From Imperialibacter sp964351395 (lineage in GTDB: Bacteria > Bacteroidota > Bacteroidia > Cytophagales > Cyclobacteriaceae), in assembly GCA_964351395.1 (NCBI GenBank), contig CAYGOF010000006.1, forward strand, positions 1 to 64,000: DNA of 64,000 nt. Reading direction: 5' to 3'. A model generated the notes under the pieces. That model was not told where the DNA came from. It did no database searches and worked only from the letters and a program-made list of their open reading frames with translations. The translations under genes were made by a program, and so were the position numbers. Shown here piece by piece: positions 1 to 10,858 of the stretch. Position 1 is the stretch's first letter. Each line of letters starts with the position of its first letter.

Positions 1-3000
1 GTTAACACCGGCCTGACTGATCTTGATGTTACCTCCCTTATCGTAAGTGGTACCGACGTGTTTACGGGCACGTATGGTGGTGTTTTCCTATCTACAGACA
101 ATGGTACCTCGTGGACGGCTGTTAACACAGGCCTGACGAATAACTTCGTTTTGTCGCTCGCTGTAAGCGGTAGCGGAGACCTATTTGCGGGCACAGAAGG
201 AAGCGGCGTTTGGTCACGTCCCTTGATAGAATTCGCGACCGGTCCTGTGTTTGATTTGGAGTCCGATTCCTTAGCACTTGTAAATCTTTACGACACAACT
301 GATGGTGCTAACTGGGTCAATAACATCAATTGGAAAACAGGGCCAGTGAATTCCTGGAATGGTGTAACTGTGGCGGGAAACAGGGTTACACAAGTGGACC
401 TGAACTCAAACAACCTCATCGGCACTCTTCCTTCTTCCCTAGGAGATTTGGATGCACTTCAAGTGTTGAATTTGTCCGGCAATTCCCTTTCTGGCTCAAT
501 ACCAATTGAAATTGGCAATTTGGTTTCAATTACAACTTTAGACTTATCATTAAACGGATTTAACGGCACAATACCAAGTGAGTTAGGAAATGTAGGAAAC
601 TTACTTTCGACATTAAACCTGAGTAATAACCAATTTTCCGGCGCAATACCAGCCAATTTGTCTGGATTGATTGGTCTGACGAATGTTAACTTCGCTAACA
701 ACGACCTCACCCTATTTCCAGATTTTGGAAGTAATTGGACTGGACTTACCGATTTGGATGTTTCAGGCAACCTCCTGCAATTTGCTGACCTCGAGCCCTA
801 CGAACTGGTTATTAACTTCACATATGATCCTCAACAGACTTTTGGTGCTGTGAATCCTAAAGAGTTAATATTGAGAATAGGAGAGCCATTGACACTAACT
901 TTCCCATCCGTTTCAGGAACAGGTGTCACTTATCAATGGCAAAAAGATGCCATTAGTGTTGGAGGTCAAACAACCACCGCTCTTTCCATCCCATCTTTTG
1001 CCGTATTAGATACAGGTACCTATACCTTGGTGGCCAACCATCCAACATTGACGCTGCTTACTTTGACATCGAAGCCCAGAAAAGTAATTTCCGCTAACGA
1101 AACTTTCTTTCAAATTGACAATAACAATGCGGTCTTTGGCGAAACACTGAGCGGAATAGCATATTCACAAGCTTGGGCAGATTTTGACCAGGATGGTGAT
1201 GAAGATCTTTTTGTTGGAACTGTTAATATTGGCGGCCCTGGAACCCCAAATAAACTATACCAAAATAATGGAAACGGCACTTTTAGCCCATTGTCAGTGG
1301 GGGCTTTAACTACAGATCTTGCAGACGTCAGAAGTGCATCTTGGGGTGACATAAACAATGATGGGTATCCGGACCTGTTTGTTCCCGATCTTGGCTACAG
1401 AACGGGGGCGCCTGTTCCTGCCACATCAGTTATTTATGTTAACAATAAGGATAATACGTTTACTTCTGTGGCATTGCCCGCAGTCACCAATCTTAACAAT
1501 ATTGAAAGTGGGGTATTTGGTGACTATGACAATGATGGATTTATAGATTTGGCCGTTTTTGGCAGCAGTGCAGGTTCTCCTGCTCCGTTGACCCTGTTCA
1601 AAAACAATGGTGGCTTGACAATTTCCGTGGTACCCAATGCTTTTAATTTTCAACTATCCAGTCTGGGTACAATTTCCTGGGTAGATATTGATGCTGATGG
1701 TTTCCTTGATTTGTTTTGGTCGGAAACAGGTGGCAGGTATTATTTTAGGAACAATGGAAATGGGACTTTTACGCAAAACACAACCAGTCCTTTGGTAACC
1801 ACAGCAATTGCCAGCACAAGAGGCCATTCCTGGGGGGATATTAACAATGATGGTAATATTGACCTTGTTCAATTAGGTCAAACAAACCAAACAACATTTT
1901 TCGTCAACGATGGGGCTGGAAGCTTTACTGTATCCGATGATATTGCCAGAACCGGCCAGGATATACGGGCAAGAGCATCTACCCTTGAAGACATCGACAA
2001 TGATGGAGACCTTGATTTCCTGGTAGTTCCTTCGAGTAACGAACAACAAGTTTATCTTAACAACGGTACCGGGAATTTTACTTTGGTTACGACAGCTCAG
2101 CAAAATTTTTACGAAGCATATACGTTCGGTGCCGTTTCAGTGGCGGATTTCAACAATGATGGTTTTAGTGACCTCTTAAATTTTACGTCCACAACTGATG
2201 CTTCTGGCGCACCAATTGCAGAGATTCCAAGAGCTTATCAAAATGTAACAAATGCCAATAATTGGTTGAAAGTGAAGCTCAGTGGTGTTACCTCGAACAA
2301 GCAGGGGATTGGAGCAAAGATTACCCTTGTCTCGGCAGGTGGCACTCGTGTCAGAACTGTGAAATCGGGCTCAGGTTTTGCAGCACAAAGCAGTCTTATT
2401 GCTCAATTTGGTTTAGGCACTCAAACAGCCATTACATCGGTGACCGTTAACTGGCCTTCCGGAAATACGGACGTTATCCTTAACCCATCTATCAATCAGC
2501 TGTTGACCATTACTGAAAACAGCACCATCCCTGAAGGCTTGAATGTGGTGACTATGTCAGAAAATGCTGTAGATGTAAGTTGGACGCCCTATGGGTTTGC
2601 CAATGGTGGTCAACTCTATTTGGAGCGGGCCAATGTTGCAGCCGGGCCCTACCTGGTCGTTGGGATTTTAGCCGACACTCTGACTAAATATTCTGATGTT
2701 GGTCTTTTTGCAAATACACTTTACTATTACCGCTTGAAGCACGTCAATGGCTTAACAGAGTCGGCCTACACCAACCCAGCGCTTACAGCCACCTTTAGTG
2801 CAGGGGCTGCAGATACCTGGCGAATCAAGAAAGACTTCATCACGCAACAGCGATTGACCCTGACGGATGTTGATGTAGACACTCAGGGAAATAGGTACCT
2901 TTCAGGCAATTTTTCAGGCACGATATTCATCGATGGGGATAGTATCCCTTCAAAAGGACTGAATGATGCCATTGTGATTAAGCTTGATAAGAATGATAAA

Positions 3001-6000
3001 ACGGCATGGGTAAAATCCTTTGGAAGTACCGGCGTTGATCTTGGAAATTCTCTGAGTTGGGGATCGGATAGCGCCTTATATGTCGCTGGTTACTATTCAG
3101 ACTCGTTTACTGTTGATGGGGTGACTGTGACCAGCGCTGTCCCTGGAACATCTGATGGATTCCTTGCCAGGCTAAACCCCGCAACGGGTGCCGTGCAATG
3201 GCTAACTGCTGTGGGTGCCCCAGCGGGTACTTCTCTTGCGAAAGTAGATGTCGACCCGGCTGGTAATATATTTACCACTGGATTTTTTAATGGGAATTTT
3301 ACATTTGGAAGCTCGTCACTTGTAGGCGGAGGCCCTGGGCTTTTCAAGTTTGGTTCCGATGGAAGCAAAATTCTTGCTCGGTTTGGAGTAGTGAGCGGCC
3401 CTTCAAGATTTGTTAATGAGTTCAATTCCCTTGCCGTGAAAGACAGTAGTGTATATGTGACTGGTCAGGTGGATGGCAACTGGACTTTTGAAGGATCATC
3501 AATGACGCCAAGCGGACTAAGGGATGCCGTCTTAATAAGGTATGATCTTGCAGGCAACCTTAAATGGATAAAAACATTGGGCGGGTCTGGCGAGGACTTT
3601 GGTTCTGAGGTTACTGTTGATGTGGCAGGTAATATTTTTTGGGCAGGAAGTTTCGGCGGCGCACAGGCATCGATCGATGCGACGATTCTTACCAACAAGG
3701 GAGGGGGTGCCGACGGATTTGTCGCTAAGCTTTCAGGTTTGGATGGTAGCGTTGCCTGGGCCCGTACTTTTGGAACGGCCGATGAAAGTGACGCCTCCTA
3801 TAGCATTGCCACCGATGGTTCCAATGTCTTTGTAGGAGGCTTAATGGGATATGGAGCCACCGATGTTGCGGGAACCTCGATAAGCAACGGAAAAATTCTT
3901 GTCGCCTCTTTTGATACAGCTGGCGCTGTGCGTTGGGTAGATAAATCAGAGGGTACCTACGGCATTCCATGGGGCTTGACTTACTCTTCAACCGATCTTG
4001 GGGTGCTCATGACTGGTTCATTCGAATTTGTACAAAGATTTGGTACTGCAGAACTGACCAGTGCCGGCACAAGAAATGGCTTCCTTGCCTTTCATAATGA
4101 TTCGGGTTTGGCAATACCAGCTACTCCGGGTGCATTTCAAGCTTTTGCCACTTTCAGCGGCCCAGTTAGTGTGAAGTGGGCAGCGGTGCCTGGCGTTGCC
4201 AGCTACAGCCTGGAAAAAGCAGATGATTTCAATGGCCCTTATACCCAAATTGCTTCACTGCCAGATTCTGTACTGACCTATTCAGACCCATCCGTATCCT
4301 CCGGAGCCACTTACTATTACAGATTACGTGCTTTACAGGGAGTTTATTCAGACTATACCTACACTGAAGGAGTATTTACTTTTTCAAATGCATTGGCCGA
4401 TTCCTGGGACAATACGAAATTTTTCAAAGGCAAAGGAAGAGAGAACTTCCTTGATGTGGTCACCGATGCAGCAGGCTCCTCCTATTTGGTAGGCTATGCT
4501 ACCGATACGACCACATTTGGTACAATAAAAGTTGCGAGCAAAGGGGCACATGACCTTTTGGCTGTTAAGCTCGACTCCCTGGGAACACCCATTTGGGCGA
4601 AGAGCTTTGGTAGTACGGGAACAGATATTCTGGAGGGAGTTCAGATTGATGGCCAGGGAAGTGTGTACGTAACGGGATACTATAACGGTGCAATGACGGT
4701 CGGAGCAGATTCACTTCCGGCCCTGGGACATAGAGAGATGATTACCATCAAACTTAATGCAGCCAATGGAGATGTTATTTGGTCTAAGCGAGGTGGAGGA
4801 ACCGGCGATTCCGGCGGTCTTTCAGTGGCAGTCGATTCAGTGGGGAATGTTTTTGTGGTCGGATTTTTCGGTGGTAGCCTCACACACGGAACAACAACGT
4901 TAACTGGAGGAGGTCACGCATTATTAAAATACGACGCTGCTGGGGCGCCTCTTCTAGCTTTACAGGGAGCCTTGGTTTCCTCGCAAACAGAGTTTGTTAA
5001 TCAGTTCCAAAGAGTAAAGGTGAACAATGCCGGTGTGTACGTTTTGGGGCAATATAGCAACAACTGGACTTTTGGAGGACTTCCAGCCAATGGCGTAGGT
5101 GGAACGGATCTTTTTGTGGCCCATTACGACCTGGCCGGAACAATAAAATGGTTGAGAACAATTGGTGGCTCCGGGAATGATGAGGCAAGAGACATTGCCC
5201 TTGATGCTGCTGGAAATGTGTTGGTTTTGGCCAACGCCAATAGTACTTCGATTGCCATTGACACCATAACAGTTAGTCAGGGAGGGAAGACTAATCTAAT
5301 TGCCAAGTTGAATGGCAGCACAGGCCAGGGTTTATGGGGAAAAACTTTTGGAACGCCACAAGGCATTGACTACCCCTATAAAATAGCTGCTGATCCTTCA
5401 GGCTTTTTTGTGGCTGGCGCAATGGACATTGAGCCGACCCAGTTTGGAGGCCCGGTTGTCAATGGAGGCCTCTTATACCTAGCCTCGTTCGATACCAATG
5501 GCACGATTAAATGGGCCGATGCCGGTGAGGGAGAGTTGTATTCCTGGGCCATGAATTATTCGGACTATCACAATGCAGCCGTAGTGGCTGGTGGGGTACA
5601 TTACAATGCCCAGATCGGTTCATCAAAGTTTGAAGGAGTAGAGGAAAGAGACCTTTTCTTTACCATGCACGGTCAATCTGCCACACCACTTGCTCCTGTC
5701 ATCAAAAAGGCTGTTGCTGCAAATACGACTACAGCCTATGTTGAATGGGCGCCTGTTGCTGATGCGTCTTCCTACCTGGTGCAAGCCAAACTTTCAGGGG
5801 CAACTGCTTTTTCTAATATCAAAGTGGTGCGCTCCGACACGCTGCAAGCACTTGTCAAGAACCTCTTGCCCGATAGTGTATACAATGTGAGGGTAGTGGC
5901 ATACGGTAAAAGCGTAAGCCAGTCAGCCACTTCAGCAGCGGTAAATGTCACCATTTCATGTGGGACCTTACCTTTAACGAATGGCGATTATCTTGTAAAG

Positions 6001-9000
6001 TATGGGGCCAGAAAGAGAGATGGCGTAATCATACCAAGTGAAGAATCGTACTCGGCCATATACTCGACTACACCTGGCAGTTACATCATTAACGGATTGA
6101 CGGGTGGCTACTACCAGAAATATTTTGGCTCGACAGCGGTGATCGATACGCTTACAAGGGTGTGTAATATAGTTTCAAAGCCATCGCTTGTCGACCCAAC
6201 TGGGGTAGCCGCCTCAGTATCCGCTGTGGTGTATGCACCGGATTCGTTGTGGATGGAATACAAAACAGTAAATGGGGATTGGTTGAGTCTGCGGTTCTTT
6301 AAAACGGCTAGTCAGGTGGACTCGACGGACATAGCAGCCATCACCAAGCTTTACGACACTACCGGTGGGGACACCTGGACCAACAAAACGAATTGGAAAT
6401 CAGCATTACCCGTTGGGTTCTGGCATGGCATCAAAACTTCTAATGGACGAGTAGTAGAAATTGACTTATTCAATAACAACCTGATTGGTGAGTTGCCGGC
6501 AGAATTATTTGCTATGGATTCTCTTCGCAACTTAAATCTTGGTTTTAACAAGCTAACAGGAAGTATTCCTACCACCATCACAGGTTTGAAAGCAATTGAG
6601 GCGCTTCGACTGAATGATAACCTGCTAACAGGTGATATTCCCCAGGACATAGGGTTGCTGACTGCATTGAAGGAGGTGGACTTTGGAAGAAACCAGTTCA
6701 TAGGCGGCTTACCAGAGAGTATAGGTAACCTTGTCAACTTAGAGTCTATTTTGGGCGCTGCCGGCAACCAGCTGGAAGGAACGATTCCATCTACTATTGG
6801 TAACCTGACCAAGCTGAAAATACTGGCGCTTGACGCGAATAAGCTTGAAGGACCTCTTCCGGCTGAAATCGGTAACATGACTGCGTTGAGGGAACTTTAC
6901 CTTCACCAGAACACCATTTCAGGGCCATTGCCTGATTCAATAGCCAAACTGAAAAATCTGAAAACACTTTATCTGGCAAATAACCAGCTAACAGGTTCGT
7001 TGCCAGCTGGTGTTGGCACCATGGATAGCCTTCGAACCTTAATAGTACAACAAAACCAATTCAGCTTTGTACCCAATCTATCTGGGTTGACATTGGATAC
7101 CCTTAATATTTCCAATAACAAAGTTGGCTTCGGGTCGATCGAACCTAATTTGGGGATAACTGGGTTTGTATATGCTCCGCAGGGTCGGTTTGGATTGCCT
7201 TTGGATACACTGCACAGTGCTGGCGATCCTTTCACTTTCATATTGAACATGGGAGGAGCTACCAATAGCTACCAATGGTTCAAGGATTCTGTGGCCATAT
7301 CGGGAGGGACAGCGAAGGATTATTTCATTGGCAGCACAGGCGAGACTGATGAGGGTAAATATTTTGCCAGGGTAACGAATGCTTCTGTGCCGAATATGAC
7401 GATAGACACTGATGATTATTTCTTGAAAATATCATCACGGAAGCGAGATAGCCTGGCTTTGGTAACCATTTACCAGGGAACCAACGGCGCTAACTGGTTA
7501 AAGCAGACCAATTGGTTGACGGGTAATCTTTCCACCTGGCAAGGGGTAACGGTGACAAACAATAGGGTAACGGCCCTCAACCTAACAGATAATAGGATGG
7601 AAGGACCTATGCCGCCAGCCATCCGTGATATTGGTGAACTGGAAGTGCTCGATCTTTCAAATACGGCACCTTCTTTTGATCCGCTGATCGACAACCAAAT
7701 TCGATTCCTTCCTAATCTTCAGCGACTGGTAAAGCTTAGCTCGGTTAACCTGACCAGAAACCGCCTGGGTTTTGTAAGCATTGAGGCCAATCTGTTAAGC
7801 TTGGGAGATAAGTTTCAATTTAGTCCACAGCGACGATTTGGCGAGACCCGGTATGATAGCATCCCGGTTGGGCAGGCACACAGGGTGGCAATTGAGGTCA
7901 CTGGCCTAAGTAATACCTACCAATGGTACTTCAATGGCGATTCTATAAAGGGGGCCACGAATAGGTATTATATCATCGACAACATTAGCTTTGAAAAAAT
8001 GGGCACTTACTATGTGGAAGTAACGAGCCCCAATGTGCCTAATTTCAGTATTCGTAACAGGAACCAAAACGTGGTAGCCACCACTTCGGTAAGTGGAATT
8101 GTGACTAGTGTTGCTGATCAAAGCCCATTGACTAGTGGCACAGCAGAAGTATATCAAATCCAGGATGGTCCCTATCTCCTGGCCGCAACGGCTCCGTTGG
8201 CCGCAGACGGTTCCTTTACAGCTAGCAAAGTGGTGCTTGGCGACTATATAGTAGTGGCTAAGCCAGATGTCGATCTATATCCAGATGCTTTGCAAACGTA
8301 TTACTCAAGCACGATCGACTGGCTCCAGGCAGATACACTTCGTGTAAGGGCGGCCGTTGCGGGTCTTCCCATTGCTTTATTGCAGGTGCCCGGCTCATTG
8401 GGTGGAGACGGGGTGATCAATGGTGTATTGGATTCCGATTTGCCAGACAATGAGCTTCCTGACGAAGAAAGCAGGATCCTTAATAGAAAAAGAGTTGGCG
8501 GCGCCGGAGTAAGTGTTAGCCGCTCCAGGATCAGGGCCAAAGACAACGACGAGGACTACGAGCTGGTCGCCTACACCGTGACAGATGAAAATGGAGAGTT
8601 TTCAATCGGCACACTGACCGACGATACTTACCTGATCAATATTCAATATCCGGGCGTTCCAATGGATCAATCGTCTGATATTTTATTGGTACTAGGCTCG
8701 GAAACAGATTTCAATCAAGTTTCAGTTGAAGCACTAGTTACGCCGACTGGCATTGTGGTGGACAAGGTGGCAGTCAAAGGTATACCGGCTGCATATATCA
8801 AAGACCTTAATATATACCCTAATCCAGGTGAGGATATCATCAATTTGGATTACTATGTAAGAAGAAAGCTTGATAACATGCAGATTCGTTTGACCGATGT
8901 AACCGGTAGAGAATTGATGACCCAGGATCTGCCTTATCGTAAAGGTGCGCAAAGGGCTACTTTGGATATTTCTTCCTTAACTACCGGGATGTACATTTTG

Positions 9001-9057
9001 GTGATCTCTGATACAGCCGGTACATTTACAGAGAGCCGGAGGATTCAAAAGAAATAG
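1..9057 (+). CDS. Giant multidomain T9SS surface protein, 5' end missing
   Basis: The frame is open from base 1, so the gene starts before the window; 3018 codons are visible. Modules in order by base position: Asp-box propeller repeats (STDNGTSW) to about 240; plant-type leucine-rich repeats at 262-800; Ig-like at 830-1090; seven FG-GAP/VCBS calcium-binding motifs such as DINNDGYPDL at 1170-2190; an ASPIC/UnbV domain at 2270-2510; fibronectin III at 2520-2800; an SBBP-type propeller at 2810-4090; fibronectin III; a second SBBP propeller at 4390-5670; fibronectin III at 5690-5960; leucine-rich repeats at 6320-7150; Ig-like; a short leucine-rich block at 7440-7800; Ig-like; two prealbumin/SdrB-like beta domains at 8080-8740. 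The last 80 residues form a T9SS type A sorting domain (IYPNPGEDI, then GMYILVISD). It is therefore probably secreted by T9SS and anchored to the surface. Adhesion or polymer binding is inference. The two SBBP propellers and the leucine-rich blocks look internally duplicated. Confidence 0.9.
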   Translation, partial: VNTGLTDLDVTSLIVSGTDVFTGTYGGVFLSTDNGTSWTAVNTGLTNNFVLSLAVSGSGDLFAGTEGSGVWSRPLIEFATGPVFDLESDSLALVNLYDTTDGANWVNNINWKTGPVNSWNGVTVAGNRVTQVDLNSNNLIGTLPSSLGDLDALQVLNLSGNSLSGSIPIEIGNLVSITTLDLSLNGFNGTIPSELGNVGNLLSTLNLSNNQFSGAIPANLSGLIGLTNVNFANNDLTLFPDFGSNWTGLTDLDVSGNLLQFADLEPYELVINFTYDPQQTFGAVNPKELILRIGEPLTLTFPSVSGTGVTYQWQKDAISVGGQTTTALSIPSFAVLDTGTYTLVANHPTLTLLTLTSKPRKVISANETFFQIDNNNAVFGETLSGIAYSQAWADFDQDGDEDLFVGTVNIGGPGTPNKLYQNNGNGTFSPLSVGALTTDLADVRSASWGDINNDGYPDLFVPDLGYRTGAPVPATSVIYVNNKDNTFTSVALPAVTNLNNIESGVFGDYDNDGFIDLAVFGSSAGSPAPLTLFKNNGGLTISVVPNAFNFQLSSLGTISWVDIDADGFLDLFWSETGGRYYFRNNGNGTFTQNTTSPLVTTAIASTRGHSWGDINNDGNIDLVQLGQTNQTTFFVNDGAGSFTVSDDIARTGQDIRARASTLEDIDNDGDLDFLVVPSSNEQQVYLNNGTGNFTLVTTAQQNFYEAYTFGAVSVADFNNDGFSDLLNFTSTTDASGAPIAEIPRAYQNVTNANNWLKVKLSGVTSNKQGIGAKITLVSAGGTRVRTVKSGSGFAAQSSLIAQFGLGTQTAITSVTVNWPSGNTDVILNPSINQLLTITENSTIPEGLNVVTMSENAVDVSWTPYGFANGGQLYLERANVAAGPYLVVGILADTLTKYSDVGLFANTLYYYRLKHVNGLTESAYTNPALTATFSAGAADTWRIKKDFITQQRLTLTDVDVDTQGNRYLSGNFSGTIFIDGDSIPSKGLNDAIVIKLDKNDKTAWVKSFGSTGVDLGNSLSWGSDSALYVAGYYSDSFTVDGVTVTSAVPGTSDGFLARLNPATGAVQWLTAVGAPAGTSLAKVDVDPAGNIFTTGFFNGNFTFGSSSLVGGGPGLFKFGSDGSKILARFGVVSGPSRFVNEFNSLAVKDSSVYVTGQVDGNWTFEGSSMTPSGLRDAVLIRYDLAGNLKWIKTLGGSGEDFGSEVTVDVAGNIFWAGSFGGAQASIDATILTNKGGGADGFVAKLSGLDGSVAWARTFGTADESDASYSIATDGSNVFVGGLMGYGATDVAGTSISNGKILVASFDTAGAVRWVDKSEGTYGIPWGLTYSSTDLGVLMTGSFEFVQRFGTAELTSAGTRNGFLAFHNDSGLAIPATPGAFQAFATFSGPVSVKWAAVPGVASYSLEKADDFNGPYTQIASLPDSVLTYSDPSVSSGATYYYRLRALQGVYSDYTYTEGVFTFSNALADSWDNTKFFKGKGRENFLDVVTDAAGSSYLVGYATDTTTFGTIKVASKGAHDLLAVKLDSLGTPIWAKSFGSTGTDILEGVQIDGQGSVYVTGYYNGAMTVGADSLPALGHREMITIKLNAANGDVIWSKRGGGTGDSGGLSVAVDSVGNVFVVGFFGGSLTHGTTTLTGGGHALLKYDAAGAPLLALQGALVSSQTEFVNQFQRVKVNNAGVYVLGQYSNNWTFGGLPANGVGGTDLFVAHYDLAGTIKWLRTIGGSGNDEARDIALDAAGNVLVLANANSTSIAIDTITVSQGGKTNLIAKLNGSTGQGLWGKTFGTPQGIDYPYKIAADPSGFFVAGAMDIEPTQFGGPVVNGGLLYLASFDTNGTIKWADAGEGELYSWAMNYSDYHNAAVVAGGVHYNAQIGSSKFEGVEERDLFFTMHGQSATPLAPVIKKAVAANTTTAYVEWAPVADASSYLVQAKLSGATAFSNIKVVRSDTLQALVKNLLPDSVYNVRVVAYGKSVSQSATSAAVNVTISCGTLPLTNGDYLVKYGARKRDGVIIPSEESYSAIYSTTPGSYIINGLTGGYYQKYFGSTAVIDTLTRVCNIVSKPSLVDPTGVAASVSAVVYAPDSLWMEYKTVNGDWLSLRFFKTASQVDSTDIAAITKLYDTTGGDTWTNKTNWKSALPVGFWHGIKTSNGRVVEIDLFNNNLIGELPAELFAMDSLRNLNLGFNKLTGSIPTTITGLKAIEALRLNDNLLTGDIPQDIGLLTALKEVDFGRNQFIGGLPESIGNLVNLESILGAAGNQLEGTIPSTIGNLTKLKILALDANKLEGPLPAEIGNMTALRELYLHQNTISGPLPDSIAKLKNLKTLYLANNQLTGSLPAGVGTMDSLRTLIVQQNQFSFVPNLSGLTLDTLNISNNKVGFGSIEPNLGITGFVYAPQGRFGLPLDTLHSAGDPFTFILNMGGATNSYQWFKDSVAISGGTAKDYFIGSTGETDEGKYFARVTNASVPNMTIDTDDYFLKISSRKRDSLALVTIYQGTNGANWLKQTNWLTGNLSTWQGVTVTNNRVTALNLTDNRMEGPMPPAIRDIGELEVLDLSNTAPSFDPLIDNQIRFLPNLQRLVKLSSVNLTRNRLGFVSIEANLLSLGDKFQFSPQRRFGETRYDSIPVGQAHRVAIEVTGLSNTYQWYFNGDSIKGATNRYYIIDNISFEKMGTYYVEVTSPNVPNFSIRNRNQNVVATTSVSGIVTSVADQSPLTSGTAEVYQIQDGPYLLAATAPLAADGSFTASKVVLGDYIVVAKPDVDLYPDALQTYYSSTIDWLQADTLRVRAAVAGLPIALLQVPGSLGGDGVINGVLDSDLPDNELPDEESRILNRKRVGGAGVSVSRSRIRAKDNDEDYELVAYTVTDENGEFSIGTLTDDTYLINIQYPGVPMDQSSDILLVLGSETDFNQVSVEALVTPTGIVVDKVAVKGIPAAYIKDLNIYPNPGEDIINLDYYVRRKLDNMQIRLTDVTGRELMTQDLPYRKGAQRATLDISSLTTGMYILVISDTAGTFTESRRIQKK

Positions 9058-9085
9058 TGTTAGTCTGAGACTTACTTTATTCAAG

Positions 9086-9114
9086 AAAGGGGCACATTTG
9101 AGGCCCCTTTTTTT
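9086..9114 (+). terminator. Rho-independent terminator of the giant surface protein gene
   Basis: An 8-bp perfect stem (AAAGGGGC at 9086-9093 with GCCCCTTT at 9103-9110) and a 9-nt loop run into a T tract, about 30 bp after the stop codon. It separates the giant gene from the LolA-like gene. Confidence 0.85.
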
Positions 9115-9206
9115 ATGATGCCTGAATAGCGTGTTTTAAGGCCTGTTTGTTGATGATTTCCCCGCATGTTGGTTTTTGAATGTTTTAGTTCATTATTTTA
9201 GAGACG

Positions 9207-9917
9207 ATGAAATTCGAACGAAAAGCATTTACCTTATTTCTGATGAGGTGGACTTACTTAATTCCATTACTGCTTGTCACTAATTTGCTTTACGGGCAGA
9301 ATCGACCTCTTGATAAGCATTTTGAGATGATTGGCGACAACCAGTTGCAACAACTGCGAACTGCTAGTATTGTGGGTCGCTATGTCTCGCAAACAAGAGA
9401 GCCAGCCTCGTTTGTCGCCTACATCAAGTATCCGGATAAAATCAGGATTAATTGGACACAGGGGAGAGTAAGGTGGACAGATATATACAAAGAAGGGAAA
9501 GCGATAACAATACAAGATGGCATCGTTACTGAACTGTCAGGACCTGAGTCATTCGATCTGTTATGGATGCTGAGAGCCACATCACCATTGCGGCATGTAG
9601 ACGGAACCATCGTTGATGCCACCAATGAAAAATGGAACAGTAAGGAATACTATAAATTTGGGATCTCATCCGACGAATCATCACTTGAATTTCTTCTGGA
9701 CAAGACATCTTATGAGATCGTGCTTGAAAGGATCATCAATATTTCCGCAAAGGGCAAAAAAGGAGACGTTCAGGAAATCAAATACCTGAAATACATGGAC
9801 CTGGGTGGTGTGAAAGTACCAGCCTTGTTTATTCTTGACACAGAGGAAGGGAGCGCAGACCTGATATTTGATGAGGTGCTCTTAGGATACCCAGTCAACG
9901 ACAGTGTTTTTAAATAA
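9207..9917 (+). CDS. LolA-like outer-membrane lipoprotein-sorting protein
   Basis: This 236-residue protein has an N-terminal signal sequence ending near LLYGQ. An ATG 12 codons downstream (9243) would give a more standard signal peptide (MRWTYLIPLLL) and could be the real start. The rest is a beta-rich fold with motifs reminiscent of the LolA/LppX-type superfamily: a YIKYPDKIRINW segment, then short beta strands with 'SKEYYKFGISSDE' and 'MDLGGVKVPALFILD'. Proteins of this type carry lipids or lipoproteins across the periplasm. The specific cargo cannot be read from sequence. It lies 14 bp upstream of the nitrilase gene, so the two may be cotranscribed. The family assignment comes from pattern recognition only; a periplasmic protein of unknown function is the alternative. 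Confidence 0.6.
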   Translation: MKFERKAFTLFLMRWTYLIPLLLVTNLLYGQNRPLDKHFEMIGDNQLQQLRTASIVGRYVSQTREPASFVAYIKYPDKIRINWTQGRVRWTDIYKEGKAITIQDGIVTELSGPESFDLLWMLRATSPLRHVDGTIVDATNEKWNSKEYYKFGISSDESSLEFLLDKTSYEIVLERIINISAKGKKGDVQEIKYLKYMDLGGVKVPALFILDTEEGSADLIFDEVLLGYPVNDSVFK

Positions 9918-9931
9918 CTAATTTCTGTTCT

Positions 9932-10858
9932 ATGAGGGTGGCAATCATTCAACATGCTCCGGAATATCTAAACGCAGGTAAGAGTTTGGAAAAAGCCAAA
10001 GGACTAATAGACCAGGCTGCAGGCGGAGGTAACACGCTTATCGTTTTTGGAGAGACCTGGTTTTGTGGTTATCCGGCGTGGCTCGACTATTGCCCCGGTG
10101 TGGCCCTTTGGGATCACGAGCCTACGAAGGAGCTCTTTGCAAAGACGTATGAAAGCTCCCTGGCCATTGATGGCAACGAAATGCTCGCTTTAACGACAGC
10201 AGCTCGTAAGAATAAGGTTAATATTTGTATCGGGTTTAATGAAAAAACCAATGGTGGAGTCGCGAACGGCACCATTTTTAACTCAATGGCCATCATTAAC
10301 GCTGAGGGTAAATTGGTGGTTCACCATCGTAAATTGATGCCTACTTTCACCGAAAAGATGATATATGGACTAGGTGATGGTCAAGGTCTTGCTTCTGCGA
10401 ACCTCAGCGGTGTAAAAGTAGGAGGCTTGATTTGTTGGGAGCATTGGATGCCATTGGCCCGACAGGCTATGCATGACACAGGAGAGCAGGTTCATTTGGC
10501 TCTTTGGCCCAAAGTCCACGACATGCACCAGGTAGCCAGTAGACAGTATGCCTTCGAAGGTAGATGTTTCGTTATAGCTGCAGGTCAGATATTGCGGATT
10601 AGTGACCTTCCAAAAGAAGTTGACCTACCGAAAGAGCTACGGTCAAATCCCAGGCATTTTTTGCTGAATGGAGGAAGTTGTGTGATAGGCCCAAATGGTC
10701 ACTATGTTCAAGAGCCAGTCTTTGACAGGGAATTGATCCTCGAGGCAGAAATTCCGATAAGAGAGGCTATAAAAGAGAAAATGACCCTGGATGTTACGGG
10801 TCATTATCAAAGAAATGATGTGTTTAGCCTCAAAGTGAACAAAGAGCGGAACCAATAG
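9932..10858 (+). CDS. Nitrilase / carbon-nitrogen hydrolase family enzyme
   Basis: The 308-residue protein carries the complete nitrilase-superfamily triad in its expected contexts: Glu41 in FGETWFCGYP, Lys134 in HHRKLMPTFTEK and Cys168 in GLICWEHWMPLAR. The CWEHWMP signature and the length are typical of true nitrilases (branch 1), which hydrolyse nitriles to carboxylic acids and ammonia, rather than of amidases. No signal peptide is present, so it should be cytoplasmic. The substrate is not predictable from sequence. The gene sits 14 bp after the LolA-like gene. It converges with a small membrane-protein gene, and both stop codons lie inside one hairpin (10849-10871). Confidence 0.88.
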   Translation: MRVAIIQHAPEYLNAGKSLEKAKGLIDQAAGGGNTLIVFGETWFCGYPAWLDYCPGVALWDHEPTKELFAKTYESSLAIDGNEMLALTTAARKNKVNICIGFNEKTNGGVANGTIFNSMAIINAEGKLVVHHRKLMPTFTEKMIYGLGDGQGLASANLSGVKVGGLICWEHWMPLARQAMHDTGEQVHLALWPKVHDMHQVASRQYAFEGRCFVIAAGQILRISDLPKEVDLPKELRSNPRHFLLNGGSCVIGPNGHYVQEPVFDRELILEAEIPIREAIKEKMTLDVTGHYQRNDVFSLKVNKERNQ

